Assembly: GCA_937877675.1 (NCBI GenBank)
Contig: CALEIS010000092.1
Coordinates: 1 to 19,477, forward strand
Direction: 5' to 3'
Source of the DNA: an uncultured Clostridia bacterium
Lineage (GTDB): Bacteria; Bacillota; Clostridia; Oscillospirales; Acutalibacteraceae
DNA length: 19,477 nt
This document shows positions 7,971 to 15,535 of this stretch, one piece after another. Every line of letters begins with the position of its first letter. Within the stretch, counting starts at the first letter, position 1. The notes beneath the pieces are model-generated. The model worked only from the letters and a program-made list of their open reading frames with translations, was not told where the DNA came from and ran no database searches. The translations under genes and the position numbers were made by a program.

Positions 7971-8329
7971 GGTCTTACCCTTTCAATTTGGACAGCAACA
8001 TAACTGAAATCTGCTTTAATTGGTGCTTCAGGCTTTTTGAGTGTGAGAATGATTTTTTCAATTTTCTCGAATTCCGCAAAAAGTGCATCTACAACTCTTT
8101 GTGCAACATGTTCAAGCAAATCATTCTTTTCACTTTGTGCCACTCTACGAACTGTTTTTATGATTTTAGCATAACTAACTGTATCATCAACATTATCTGT
8201 TTTACAAGGTAAATTAAGGTCTAAAAATGCCTCAATATCAAACACAAAATTCTGTCCATCTACCTTTTCTTCAGGATTTACTCCATGATAGCAGAAAAGT
8301 TTTAAATCTTTAATAATTATTTTATCCAT
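7967..8329 (-). CDS. folB: Dihydroneopterin aldolase
   Basis: A 120-residue protein of the tunnelling-fold DHNA family. It cleaves 7,8-dihydroneopterin to 6-hydroxymethyl-7,8-dihydropterin and glycolaldehyde. Visible marks are YHGVNPEEKVDGQNF (14-28) with the catalytic-region Glu (E21), VSYAKI with the conserved Tyr (Y53), DLLEHVAQRV (70-79) with the pterin-anchoring Glu (E73), and the LKKPEAPI loop with the catalytic Lys (98/99). The length is typical and the enzyme is expected to assemble as an octamer. It starts one base after folP ends and overlaps folK by four, so the three are translated in close coupling. Confidence 0.95.
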   Translation of the reverse strand: MDKIIIKDLKLFCYHGVNPEEKVDGQNFVFDIEAFLDLNLPCKTDNVDDTVSYAKIIKTVRRVAQSEKNDLLEHVAQRVVDALFAEFEKIEKIILTLKKPEAPIKADFSYVAVQIERVRP

Positions 8330-8330
8330 A

Positions 8331-9158
8331 TTACCCTCTCACAATAGCATCCGTCATTTTTGCAGCTAACACGTTTTCTTTTACATTATGAACACGAATA
8401 ATATCCGTACCACCTTTAATTGCAAGTGTGTTTGCAGATATTGTGCCAAACAACAAATCATCACCCTGGGTGTTTGTTGTATTTTTTACTACCCTTTTCA
8501 TTGAAAGTGCAGTAAGTAATGCAACATCTTTATATTTCAATTTTTCAATATTTTGCAACAACTCTATGTTATGCTCATGATTTTTTCCAAAACCGATTCC
8601 CATATCAAAACAAAGCTGATTTTTGTTGATACCATAATCTGTACATTTCTTCAACATTTCACCAAAGAAATCAATAACATCATCAACCACCGTCGTTTCA
8701 TACTCTGGTACAGTTACTGAATCTCCACCACCTGTGTGCATTATAACCCAACCACAGTTATATTTTGCTACAAGTTTTGCCATTTCTTCGTTGAATTTTC
8801 CGCTGACATCATTGATTATTGATGCACCATTCTGCAAAGCATACTCAGCAACTATGGGATAAAAAGTATCAACAGAAATTACAGCCTTCGTTTCGTTATA
8901 AATCAATGGTAAGTAGTTCTTTATTATTTCAAGTTCTTCATTTTCAGTAAGTACAGTATGATTTGGACGTGTTGAATGAGCACCGATATCAATAATATCA
9001 GCACCTTCACAAAGTATTTCTTTTGCACGAGCAACTGCTTTTTCAGGTGTATTATACTTTCCACCGTCATAAAAAGAGTCATTCGTTACATTAAGAATAC
9101 CCATTATGTATGTTCTTTTTCCTAAATCAAACTTAAAATTATTACCTGAAAAAATCAT
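8331..9158 (-). CDS. folP: Dihydropteroate synthase
   Basis: A 275-residue TIM-barrel enzyme that joins p-aminobenzoate to hydroxymethyl-dihydropterin pyrophosphate; it is the sulfonamide target. Motifs in order are MGILNVTNDSF (19-29), DIGAHSTRP (57-65, normally DIGGESTRPG), VDTF (96-99), ASIINDVSG (112-120), CFDMGIGFGK (183-192), LSMKR (218-222) and IIRVHNV (253-259). The pterin-pocket Asp/Asn residues and the terminal Arg-x-His are kept. The GGE to GAH change in loop 2 and DPG to DMG in the DMGIGFG motif are departures from the textbook consensus but lie in loops known to vary. It overlaps folE by four bases (ATGA) and ends one base before folB. Confidence 0.95.
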   Translation of the reverse strand: MIFSGNNFKFDLGKRTYIMGILNVTNDSFYDGGKYNTPEKAVARAKEILCEGADIIDIGAHSTRPNHTVLTENEELEIIKNYLPLIYNETKAVISVDTFYPIVAEYALQNGASIINDVSGKFNEEMAKLVAKYNCGWVIMHTGGGDSVTVPEYETTVVDDVIDFFGEMLKKCTDYGINKNQLCFDMGIGFGKNHEHNIELLQNIEKLKYKDVALLTALSMKRVVKNTTNTQGDDLLFGTISANTLAIKGGTDIIRVHNVKENVLAAKMTDAIVRG

Positions 9159-9718
9159 TTTAAACCTAAAAGAGTCATAACCTCGGCTCTTGTTCTTGCA
9201 TCCTTTCTCATAGTACCACGAATTGCAGATGTTTGTGTTTCAGCACCTGCAGCACGAATTCCTCGCATTGTCATGCAAAGATGTTCTGCTTCAATTACAA
9301 CTGCAACGCCTTTTGGACTCATTTCTTTTTCAATGAAGTCAGCAATCTGTGCAGTAAGTCTTTCTTGCAACTGTGGACGACGTGCAAAGCTATTAACAAT
9401 TCTTGCTAATTTAGAAAGACCAATTACAAGACCTTCATCATTAGGAATATACGCAATATGTGCCTTGCCAACAAATGGCAAGAAATGATGTTCACACATT
9501 GAATACATAGGAATATCTCTTACAATAACGATTTCATCACTTTGTCCTTCACGGAACATCTTAAGATGCTTTTCAGGGTTTTCAGTAAGTCCTGAAAAAA
9601 TCTCTTCATACATATTTGCAACTCTTTTTGGTGTTTCAACTAACCCTTCTCGGTCAGGGTCCTCACCTATTGCAATCAAAATTTCTCTAAATGCTCTTTC
9701 AATTCTTTCCTTATCCAT
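9155..9718 (-). CDS. folE: GTP cyclohydrolase I
   Basis: A 187-residue enzyme that opens and recyclises GTP to 7,8-dihydroneopterin triphosphate, the first step of pterin synthesis. The Zn ligands are visible as C75 and H78 in SMCEHHFLPFVGKAHIAYIP and C148 in EAEHLCMTMRG. The GLSKLARIVNSFARRPQLQE signature (99-118) and the closing region RGIRAAGAETQTSAIRG are intact. The length equals short bacterial FolE. The ATG follows an AGAAGG-type site inside the 5-nt gap and 3' end of the preceding transglutaminase-like gene, so it lies in the same transcript. No THF riboswitch or separate promoter was seen in front of it. Confidence 0.97.
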   Translation of the reverse strand: MDKERIERAFREILIAIGEDPDREGLVETPKRVANMYEEIFSGLTENPEKHLKMFREGQSDEIVIVRDIPMYSMCEHHFLPFVGKAHIAYIPNDEGLVIGLSKLARIVNSFARRPQLQERLTAQIADFIEKEMSPKGVAVVIEAEHLCMTMRGIRAAGAETQTSAIRGTMRKDARTRAEVMTLLGLK

Positions 9719-9723
9719 TTAAA

Positions 9724-10899
9724 TCAACCTTCTTTAAAAACTATACACATGTAGTTATAATCTTCAACTATATAATAATCAACAGAATCAACTTTTAGCT
9801 TTCTACCACTCTTGTTAACTGCAGAGCTTATATAATTAAAAAATCCACTATTTTCGTTCAGGTATTTAACAGCCTTATTATAGTCATTTTTGTTATTAAA
9901 ATAAAACTCAACTGTATTATCACCACTGGACAATTTTTTAACAGTTCTTTCAACGTGATTGGAATAACCATTAAAAGACTCAATAAAAGCCTTTTCAACA
10001 ACAAAATAGTTTGCCGAAGTACTAATGCAATTATTGTTCTGTGGCTCTATATCAATATGGTCACGTGAAATAAATTCATCAGTGACATTGAAATAGAAGT
10101 GAACTATATCATTCTGTTCATTCAAATCGTTCCATGTAACATCAAGATGATAATTTTTACCATCTATATTAACAACATTCCACATATGTGGTTCTACCTT
10201 GCCATCTAATTTACAACTACCGGTAACAAGGTAATTATAGATACCAGCTTTATCAAGTAAAATCTGCATTGTTCTAGCATAGCCCTCACATATTGAACGG
10301 CCTGAAACTAACGAACTATACACAGAATCTCCTAATTCATCCAAGGTTTCAATATCATATTCTGTTACATTAATGATATAATCGTGAATATACAATTCCT
10401 TTTCATAATCTGAATTTAACGAATTAACATCACTCATAATTTCATTGATTTCTTCATCTAACTCTTTTTGCATATTCTTGACTTCATCTTTGTTAAGACG
10501 ATATTGAGGATGAAAATCAATGTGTGATTCGTATTGAGTAAATTCAAAACCTAAATCCACCCAAAAAATTTCAGGATTATCATATAAAACAGCAACAAAA
10601 ATATCGGTAAGATTATCAGAATCAATGTTTAGTGAAATAGAATCATCAAAGTCAAAAAAACGATAGTAAATAGTTATATATGCATCTTTTTCATCATCTG
10701 ATAGCCTATCATAATAATAAAAACACTTGTTTTCAGTCTGAGATTTGAATTTTTCAATCTGCTGTTCTGTTGGTGCATCATCATTTAATTGTTTTCTCTG
10801 ATTTAAATGCACACTAAGATTCTTTATAAAACCACCGATTGAAAAGAAAACAGTTAATGATAAAATCAAACTTACAAGTATAGATAATATTTTTTTCAT
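9724..10899 (-). CDS. Membrane-anchored or secreted transglutaminase-like protein
   Basis: 391 residues. The N-terminus is a signal or anchor (KKILSILVSLILSLTVFFS, 2-20), so the rest should lie outside the membrane. A transglutaminase-core domain spans about 165-260. The presumed catalytic triad is C204 (SICEGYARTMQILL), H238 (EPHMWNVV) and D253 (YHLDVTWND), with the usual spacing of transglutaminase/protease-like folds. The preceding 120 residues are acidic and Tyr-rich (about 57-125). About 130 C-terminal residues are unassigned, with a Ser/Asn/Lys-rich stretch. Such proteins can be peptidases or crosslinkers of wall or surface polypeptides; the activity here is unknown. It starts two bases after the LCP-like gene ends and runs five bases short of folE, placing an envelope protein inside the folate transcript. 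Confidence 0.83.
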   Translation of the reverse strand: MKKILSILVSLILSLTVFFSIGGFIKNLSVHLNQRKQLNDDAPTEQQIEKFKSQTENKCFYYYDRLSDDEKDAYITIYYRFFDFDDSISLNIDSDNLTDIFVAVLYDNPEIFWVDLGFEFTQYESHIDFHPQYRLNKDEVKNMQKELDEEINEIMSDVNSLNSDYEKELYIHDYIINVTEYDIETLDELGDSVYSSLVSGRSICEGYARTMQILLDKAGIYNYLVTGSCKLDGKVEPHMWNVVNIDGKNYHLDVTWNDLNEQNDIVHFYFNVTDEFISRDHIDIEPQNNNCISTSANYFVVEKAFIESFNGYSNHVERTVKKLSSGDNTVEFYFNNKNDYNKAVKYLNENSGFFNYISSAVNKSGRKLKVDSVDYYIVEDYNYMCIVFKEG

Positions 10900-10901
10900 A
10901 A

Positions 10902-11699
10902 CTATCCCTCTAAAGCATATGGCTTAGGTAGAAATTTATCTTCTGCATTAACATATACTTTTAATATCTCTATTGAGTTTGAATAATCAATAATCGAGAT
11001 GTCTGTTATACATGAATTAACAAACTTTTTAAATAATGATTCTGATTTTTCAAGATATTCAACTGTTAAAACAGAATTTATAATATCACAAATTGCATTT
11101 TCTTTACTTTCGGCATCACAAATCATTAAGTATTTATATGCTATATCACTTGATACTGTTTGATTTCCAGCATCAAGTAAAAGATTAAATTCAGACGATT
11201 TATGATTAATCGATTCTGGTATATTCAAGTTTATTCCGTTAAAAATTGATAATGCACTCTTTAACTGTTGTTTTGTAAAAATAGCATACTTATCAACAGC
11301 GATACTATAACTATCTGTTACATAGTTTTTAAGTCCTGTTTCAGCACTTTCTTTATACAAATCCGTCAGTTTTTGACTATCATCAAAAACCTTAACCTGC
11401 ATAGATGCTTTATCAAAATCTGTGCAAACTATAAAAGCATACTCAACCGTTGATTCCTCACTTAAAACAGCAAAAAGGATATTCGATTTACCACTAAGCG
11501 AAGATACACTATTTTTTTCATCATTTGGCTTAGACTCATTTTCTTGTGTTTCAGTCAATTTACCATCGTAAATATTATCAAAATCATAGTCAATTGACCG
11601 CATAAACATCAAAAGTGAAAAACAAGCTAAAATTAATATAAATGCAGAAAATGCTATTAAAAAGGGTTTTATTTTTTTATTCTTTTTATCTGAATTCAT
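10902..11699 (-). CDS. Membrane-anchored protein with divergent LytR-CpsA-Psr (LCP)-like domain
   Basis: 265 residues: a Lys-rich cytoplasmic start, one membrane segment (about 11-33), an acidic Ser/Asn linker (40-70), then an extracytoplasmic domain. Its order of elements recalls LCP phosphotransferases: ILFAVLSEE (74-82), a beta strand with AFIVCTDFDKASMQVKVF (88-105), an IAVDKYAIFTKQQLKSALSIFNGINLNIPESI stretch (133-164; compare the family's 'D-Y-x-x-(V/I)-x-F-x-x-F-x-x-(L/V)-V-D-x-L-G-G-(V/I)-x-(V/I)-x-(V/I)-P') and LDAGNQTVSSDIAYKYL (175-191; family 'L-x-(A/G)-G-x-Q-x-L-(S/N)-G-x-x-A-L-x-Y-x-R'). The arginines that bind the lipid pyrophosphate are absent; the only Arg in the whole protein is R34 by the membrane. 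It may be a non-catalytic relative. It is the first gene of the operon, with a promoter just upstream. The family call is moderate. Confidence 0.6.
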   Translation of the reverse strand: MNSDKKNKKIKPFLIAFSAFILILACFSLLMFMRSIDYDFDNIYDGKLTETQENESKPNDEKNSVSSLSGKSNILFAVLSEESTVEYAFIVCTDFDKASMQVKVFDDSQKLTDLYKESAETGLKNYVTDSYSIAVDKYAIFTKQQLKSALSIFNGINLNIPESINHKSSEFNLLLDAGNQTVSSDIAYKYLMICDAESKENAICDIINSVLTVEYLEKSESLFKKFVNSCITDISIIDYSNSIEILKVYVNAEDKFLPKPYALEG

Positions 11700-11730
11700 T
11701 TTAACACCATATTTTATAATTAGTCTATTT

Positions 11731-11759
11731 ATTATATCACAAAAGCATTATATTAACAA
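11731..11759 (-). promoter_or_regulatory. Sigma-A promoter of the LCP-like/folate operon
   Basis: Read on the minus strand: TTGTTA (11759-11754), a 17-nt spacer, and TATAAT (11736-11731), 32 nt before the first start codon at 11699. The -10 is perfect, the -35 matches 4 of 6, and the site sits just past the terminator of the upstream gene, as expected for a new transcription unit. Confidence 0.75.
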
Positions 11760-11770
11760 TATGCAAAAGA

Positions 11771-11796
11771 AAAAAGAGTGTTTACACACTCTTTTT
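11771..11796 (-). terminator. Intrinsic terminator of the sugar transferase gene
   Basis: An 11-bp perfect stem (11771-11781 with 11786-11796) closes on a 4-nt loop. On the minus strand it is followed by a T-rich tail (ttttttctttt, partly the stem's own T run). It lies two bases past the stop of the transferase gene, which is therefore a separate unit from the operon downstream. Confidence 0.9.
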
Positions 11797-11798
11797 AA

Positions 11799-13169
11799 TT
11801 ATTCTGTAAAATTATACTCCATACTACCTTTTCCATCAAAGCCCGATGTGCTGTCACTTGCTTTTAATAAAACAGTAACTGTTTGCATAATCAATTTGAA
11901 ATCTAGCCATAAACTATATTTTTCAATATAGAAAAGGTCAAGTACAAGTTTATCCTTTGGTGATGTGTTATATTTACCAGCTATCTGAGCATGTCCAGTA
12001 AGACCACCCTTAACCTTAAGTCTATATGAAAATTCAGGCAATTCAGCTGTATATTTGTCAACATTCTCCACCATTTCAGGACGAGGTCCAACAACACTCA
12101 TTTCACCTTTAAGAATGTTGATAAGCTGTGGCAATTCATCAATACGGAATTTACGAAGGTATTTACCCACTCTTGTAATTCGGTCGTCATCAGATTTAGC
12201 AGACTGGTTAATACTGCCAGCCTCCTTCATAGTTCTAAATTTATAAACCTCGAAAAGTTTGCCACCTTTTGTCGCACGTCTTTGACGGAAAAAGACTTTT
12301 CCACCATCATCAAGTTTGATGAGTAATGCTGTTAACAACATAATTGGTCCTAAAACAATCAAACCACAAAGTGACATAGCAATATCCATTGTACGTTTAA
12401 TTACTCTCTGTTCAAAAGTAAGCTCACGAACAACAGCAGAAACCATTGGTTTATCATCAAGCATTACTGTTTTCGCACCAAGCATAACTACATCAGTCAT
12501 TTCAAAGTTTGAATATACATTCTTATTGTTTGCATAGCAATATTCTGTAAATAATGTTTTCTGCTTTGAAGGTACATCATAAATAAAAATTGTATCATTC
12601 TCATTTATAATGTCAAAAACTCTTTTATTACTATAGTGAATCATGTCAACAACATCATACTGTCTTTTATAACGAGTAATCTTAGGCATAATATTGTTTA
12701 ATGACTCTACTGAGCTTGTAATTACACAACATTTTTCAGGTGGGTTAATTGTAAAATAAACCCAATGACCAAAGTATGTGAAGAAAATAATCAGCATAAC
12801 TTGAATAACCATTACAAGCAGCAACAAGTGTGGAGATTCATAAACAAAGTGGTCATTATTATTAGCATTAACATTCATAATACAGAGCTGCAAGTGAGCA
12901 ACTAAGTCTGTTACAATAGTCGCCAATGATAGTGATGTGATAATTGGCTTACTCTTTAAGCGTCCAATTGCATATCCACCGTAAATTGACACAAGTGCAA
13001 CCTCAACAACACAAAAAGTAACAAGTGTAACACCAGTTGTTCTAGACAAATGTAAAATCCAAGAATTTTCTGTACTAAAAACTAAAAAGAAAGTTAATGT
13101 CAATAAAAAATACATTAATGATTTCATTAAGAAAACAATAGTTTTTTGAAATCTATATAATACTTTCAT
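11799..13169 (-). CDS. Polyprenyl-phosphate sugar-1-phosphate transferase (exopolysaccharide initiation type)
   Basis: 456 residues. Four hydrophobic segments (about 12-32, 46-69, 76-98, 114-140) are followed by a soluble CoA-binding-like region (145-250) and a C-terminal bacterial sugar-transferase domain (about 255-445). That domain begins with a re-entrant/membrane helix, KRTMDIAMSLCGLIVLGPIM. It continues with VFFRQRRATKGGKLFEVYKFRTM (292-314) and the catalytic Asp-Glu of RIDELPQLINILKGEMSVVGPRPE (D344-E345). It ends with GLTGHAQI (389-396) and YIEKYSLWLDFKLIMQT. The family loads a sugar phosphate from a nucleotide sugar onto undecaprenyl phosphate to start capsule, exopolysaccharide or glycan synthesis. 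Which sugar is used cannot be told. GGAGG precedes the ATG. The gene has its own promoter and terminator and no glycosyltransferase neighbours. Confidence 0.93.
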   Translation of the reverse strand: MKVLYRFQKTIVFLMKSLMYFLLTLTFFLVFSTENSWILHLSRTTGVTLVTFCVVEVALVSIYGGYAIGRLKSKPIITSLSLATIVTDLVAHLQLCIMNVNANNNDHFVYESPHLLLLVMVIQVMLIIFFTYFGHWVYFTINPPEKCCVITSSVESLNNIMPKITRYKRQYDVVDMIHYSNKRVFDIINENDTIFIYDVPSKQKTLFTEYCYANNKNVYSNFEMTDVVMLGAKTVMLDDKPMVSAVVRELTFEQRVIKRTMDIAMSLCGLIVLGPIMLLTALLIKLDDGGKVFFRQRRATKGGKLFEVYKFRTMKEAGSINQSAKSDDDRITRVGKYLRKFRIDELPQLINILKGEMSVVGPRPEMVENVDKYTAELPEFSYRLKVKGGLTGHAQIAGKYNTSPKDKLVLDLFYIEKYSLWLDFKLIMQTVTVLLKASDSTSGFDGKGSMEYNFTE

Positions 13170-13201
13170 AAATGCCTCCGAAAGATATTTATATTACGGA
13201 T

Positions 13202-13230
13202 ATTTTACTTAAAAGCGTCATAATTGTCAA
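13202..13230 (-). promoter_or_regulatory. Sigma-A promoter of the sugar transferase gene, overlapped by TGTCA half-sites
   Basis: On the minus strand there is a consensus TTGACA (13230-13225), a 17-nt spacer and TAAAAT (13207-13202), 32 nt before the ATG at 13169. The -35 is one arm of an inverted repeat TGTCAA-caaa-TTGACA (13225-13240). A further TGTCA lies at 13257-13261, so a repressor or activator site may overlap this promoter. Confidence 0.8.
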
Positions 13231-13264
13231 CAAATTGACATAATCTGTAATAAATGTGTCATTT

Positions 13265-14158
13265 TTATTTCTCACATTTTTTCTTAAATATCTTCATATC
13301 TAACTGTGAAAGGATGATACCAATAAAGATAAGAACACATCCGAGGTATCCTCTACCACTCATAATTTCATTAAGTATTATCGCACCACCAATAGCACTA
13401 AATACAGATTCCGTAGAAAAAACTATAGACGCAAAAGTAGGGTCCGAATCTTTTTGTCCAAGAATCTGACAGGTGTAAGCAACACCAACGGACATTAAAC
13501 CGCCATAAAGAATTGGAATGCCGGCACCCTTTATTGCTACAAAACTCATATCTTCAAGAATTAATGCACAAATAATACTCAATAAACCGCAGACTAAGAA
13601 TTGAACTAAGCTAAATTTAAGAGGACTAATGTCATTAACATACTTATCCACAACAAGGATATGACCTGCCCAAAAAAATGCTCCAATAATCAGAACAATA
13701 TCACCGATGCCAAAAGAAACTTCATCCCCTGTCATACAAAGGAAGAACAATCCGATAAGGGCAAAAATTGCACCAAAAAAAGTAAAAATACTTGTCTTCT
13801 TGCCCATTACAAATCTAATCAATGGGACAAGAACAATATAAAGTCCTGTTAAAAATCCTGCCTTACCCGCACTTTTGGTGATTTCTACGCCATATTGTTG
13901 CAATGTAGAAGCTATAAACAAAATAACACCTGCCAAGATACCAGGCATAATTGTCTTCTTAAATTTGGATATATTAAATTTTTCTTTTTCAAAGATTAAA
14001 ATAACTGGAATTAAGGAACATGCTCCAAGTAAAAATCTTATTCCGTTAAAAGTAAATGCACCTACAAATTCTGCTCCAACTCTTTGAGCTACAAATGCAA
14101 ATCCCCAAATTATCGCTGTTAGAAAAAGAAGTATTGTTGATTTTATTTTAGTTTTCAT
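13265..14158 (-). CDS. EamA/DMT-superfamily membrane transporter
   Basis: 297 residues and very hydrophobic, with about ten membrane segments arranged as two EamA repeats. The first opens with ILLFLTAIIWGFAFVAQRVG (9-28), containing the W-G-x-x-x-(V/A)-x-x-(R/K) pattern, and the second starts near IVLIIGAFFWAGHILVVDKY. The C-terminal repeat shows GGLMSVGVAYTCQILGQKD and the family-typical PTFASIVFSTESVFSAIGG(AII). It ends in a short Lys/Cys tail (IFKKKCEK). These carriers export or import metabolites such as amino acids; the substrate is not predictable here. AAAGGA lies just before the ATG. It lies 47 nt downstream of clpX, past a hairpin, so its expression may depend on read-through. Confidence 0.92.
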   Translation of the reverse strand: MKTKIKSTILLFLTAIIWGFAFVAQRVGAEFVGAFTFNGIRFLLGACSLIPVILIFEKEKFNISKFKKTIMPGILAGVILFIASTLQQYGVEITKSAGKAGFLTGLYIVLVPLIRFVMGKKTSIFTFFGAIFALIGLFFLCMTGDEVSFGIGDIVLIIGAFFWAGHILVVDKYVNDISPLKFSLVQFLVCGLLSIICALILEDMSFVAIKGAGIPILYGGLMSVGVAYTCQILGQKDSDPTFASIVFSTESVFSAIGGAIILNEIMSGRGYLGCVLIFIGIILSQLDMKIFKKKCEK

Positions 14159-14175
14159 ATGTATTCCTTTAAACT

Positions 14176-14201
14176 ACAAGCCACGGTTTCCCGTGGCTTG
14201 T
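14176..14201 (-). terminator. GAAA-tetraloop hairpin after clpX
   Basis: An 11-bp perfect stem (14176-14186 with 14191-14201) forms four bases after the clpX stop. On the minus-strand RNA the loop is GAAA closed by G-C pairs, an exceptionally stable GNRA form. The tail (agttt) is poor in T, so it may be a weak terminator or a 3' end stabiliser and processing barrier that lets some transcription into the transporter gene. Confidence 0.65.
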
Positions 14202-14205
14202 TAAT

Positions 14206-15519
14206 TTATATTGCCTTTTTTGAATTTGTCTTATTGAGTTTTTTTGACAATAGATTATTCGGCTTTCTGGTTTCATCACGTAACACTTCTGGAGCTACTC
14301 CATCCATAACACATTCTTTTGTAATAATTACCTTAGAAATTGTGTGGTCAGATGGGGTTTCATACATAATATTCATGAGAACATTTTCCATTATACCACG
14401 AAGACCACGAGCACCAGTTTTCTTTTCAATTGTGAGCTCTGCAATAGCATTCAATGCATCATCAGTAAACTCAAGGTTAACATTATCCATATCAAATAAC
14501 GCCTTAAACTGTTTTAAAAGCGCATTTTTTGGTTCAGAAAGGATTCTTATTAAATCTTCCTTTGAAAGTTGTTTTAAAGCTGTAATAACAGGAACACGGC
14601 CAACAAGTTCAGGAATTAACCCATACTTCACAAGGTCTTGTGCAATTACTCTTGAGTAAATATCCTCATCTTCAAATTGCGCCTTATTTTTAATCTCAGC
14701 ACCAAATCCGAGACCTGATTTACCTGCACGCTTCTCAATAATTTTTTCAATGCCATCAAAAGCGCCACCACAGATAAACAAGATGTTGGATGTGTCAATT
14801 TGAATAAATTCCTGTTGTGGGTGTTTTCTACCACCTTGAGGTGGGACGTTGGAAACAGTACCTTCAAGAATCTTAAGAAGTGCTTGTTGTACACCCTCAC
14901 CACTTACATCACGTGTAATTGATGGGTTTTCACTCTTACGAGCAATCTTGTCAATCTCATCAACATAGATGATTCCGCATTCTGCTTTTTCAATATCAAA
15001 ATCCGCTGCTTGAATAAGACGAAGAAGAATATTTTCCACATCTTCACCAACGTATCCAGCTTCAGTGAGAGTTGTCGCATCTGCGATTGCAAATGGAACA
15101 TCAATAATCTTTGCGAGTGTCTGTGCAAGTGCTGTTTTACCAACACCTGTAGGTCCTAAAAGTACAACATTACTCTTTTGGATTTCAACGCCATCGTCTG
15201 TACCAAGATATATTCTTTTGTAGTGATTATAGACCGCAACGCTCAATGCTTTTTTTGCTGCATCCTGACCAACAACATATTCGTCAAGTTTTGCTTTAAT
15301 TTCTTGTGGCTTAGGTAAAACTTTTTCTTCAAGTTTAATCTTTTTGCCTTGATGTCTATGCTTTGACTCTGCATTTTCATCAATTATTCCCATGCAAAGC
15401 TCAATACATTCGTCACAAATATAAACGCCAGGACCAGCAATAAGTTTATCAACTTGTTCTTGTGTTTTGCCACAAAAAGAGCATCTAACATTTCTATCTT
15501 TGTCGTTCTCTCTTGCCAT
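14206..15519 (-). CDS. clpX: ATP-dependent Clp protease ATP-binding subunit ClpX
   Basis: 437 residues, close to the family norm of about 425 with a slightly long, basic C-terminal tail (KKLNKTNSKKAI). It has an N-terminal zinc finger (C13, C16, C35, C38), Walker A GPTGVGKT (122-129), the pore loop GYVGED (155-160), Walker B IIYVDEID (183-190), the RKH loop (231-233), the ClpP-docking loop LGF (270-272, in place of IGF), a GRVPV sensor region and Sensor II GARGLR. As a hexameric unfoldase it feeds substrates to ClpP. AGGAG precedes the ATG. It starts 16 nt after clpP ends, in the conserved tig-clpP-clpX order. No CIRCE or CtsR-type operator was seen near it. Confidence 0.98.
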   Translation of the reverse strand: MARENDKDRNVRCSFCGKTQEQVDKLIAGPGVYICDECIELCMGIIDENAESKHRHQGKKIKLEEKVLPKPQEIKAKLDEYVVGQDAAKKALSVAVYNHYKRIYLGTDDGVEIQKSNVVLLGPTGVGKTALAQTLAKIIDVPFAIADATTLTEAGYVGEDVENILLRLIQAADFDIEKAECGIIYVDEIDKIARKSENPSITRDVSGEGVQQALLKILEGTVSNVPPQGGRKHPQQEFIQIDTSNILFICGGAFDGIEKIIEKRAGKSGLGFGAEIKNKAQFEDEDIYSRVIAQDLVKYGLIPELVGRVPVITALKQLSKEDLIRILSEPKNALLKQFKALFDMDNVNLEFTDDALNAIAELTIEKKTGARGLRGIMENVLMNIMYETPSDHTISKVIITKECVMDGVAPEVLRDETRKPNNLLSKKLNKTNSKKAI

Positions 15520-15535
15520 AATGACTCCTTATAGG

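Noticed and set aside
9719..9723. Folate-sensing riboswitch before folE
   Set aside because: Only five bases separate folE from the preceding gene, and no structured leader precedes the operon start either (11700-11770 holds promoter and a short leader).
14646..15146. Minus-strand frames of 80-85 residues inside clpX
   Set aside because: They overlap the secure ClpX frame in another phase and show no family pattern.
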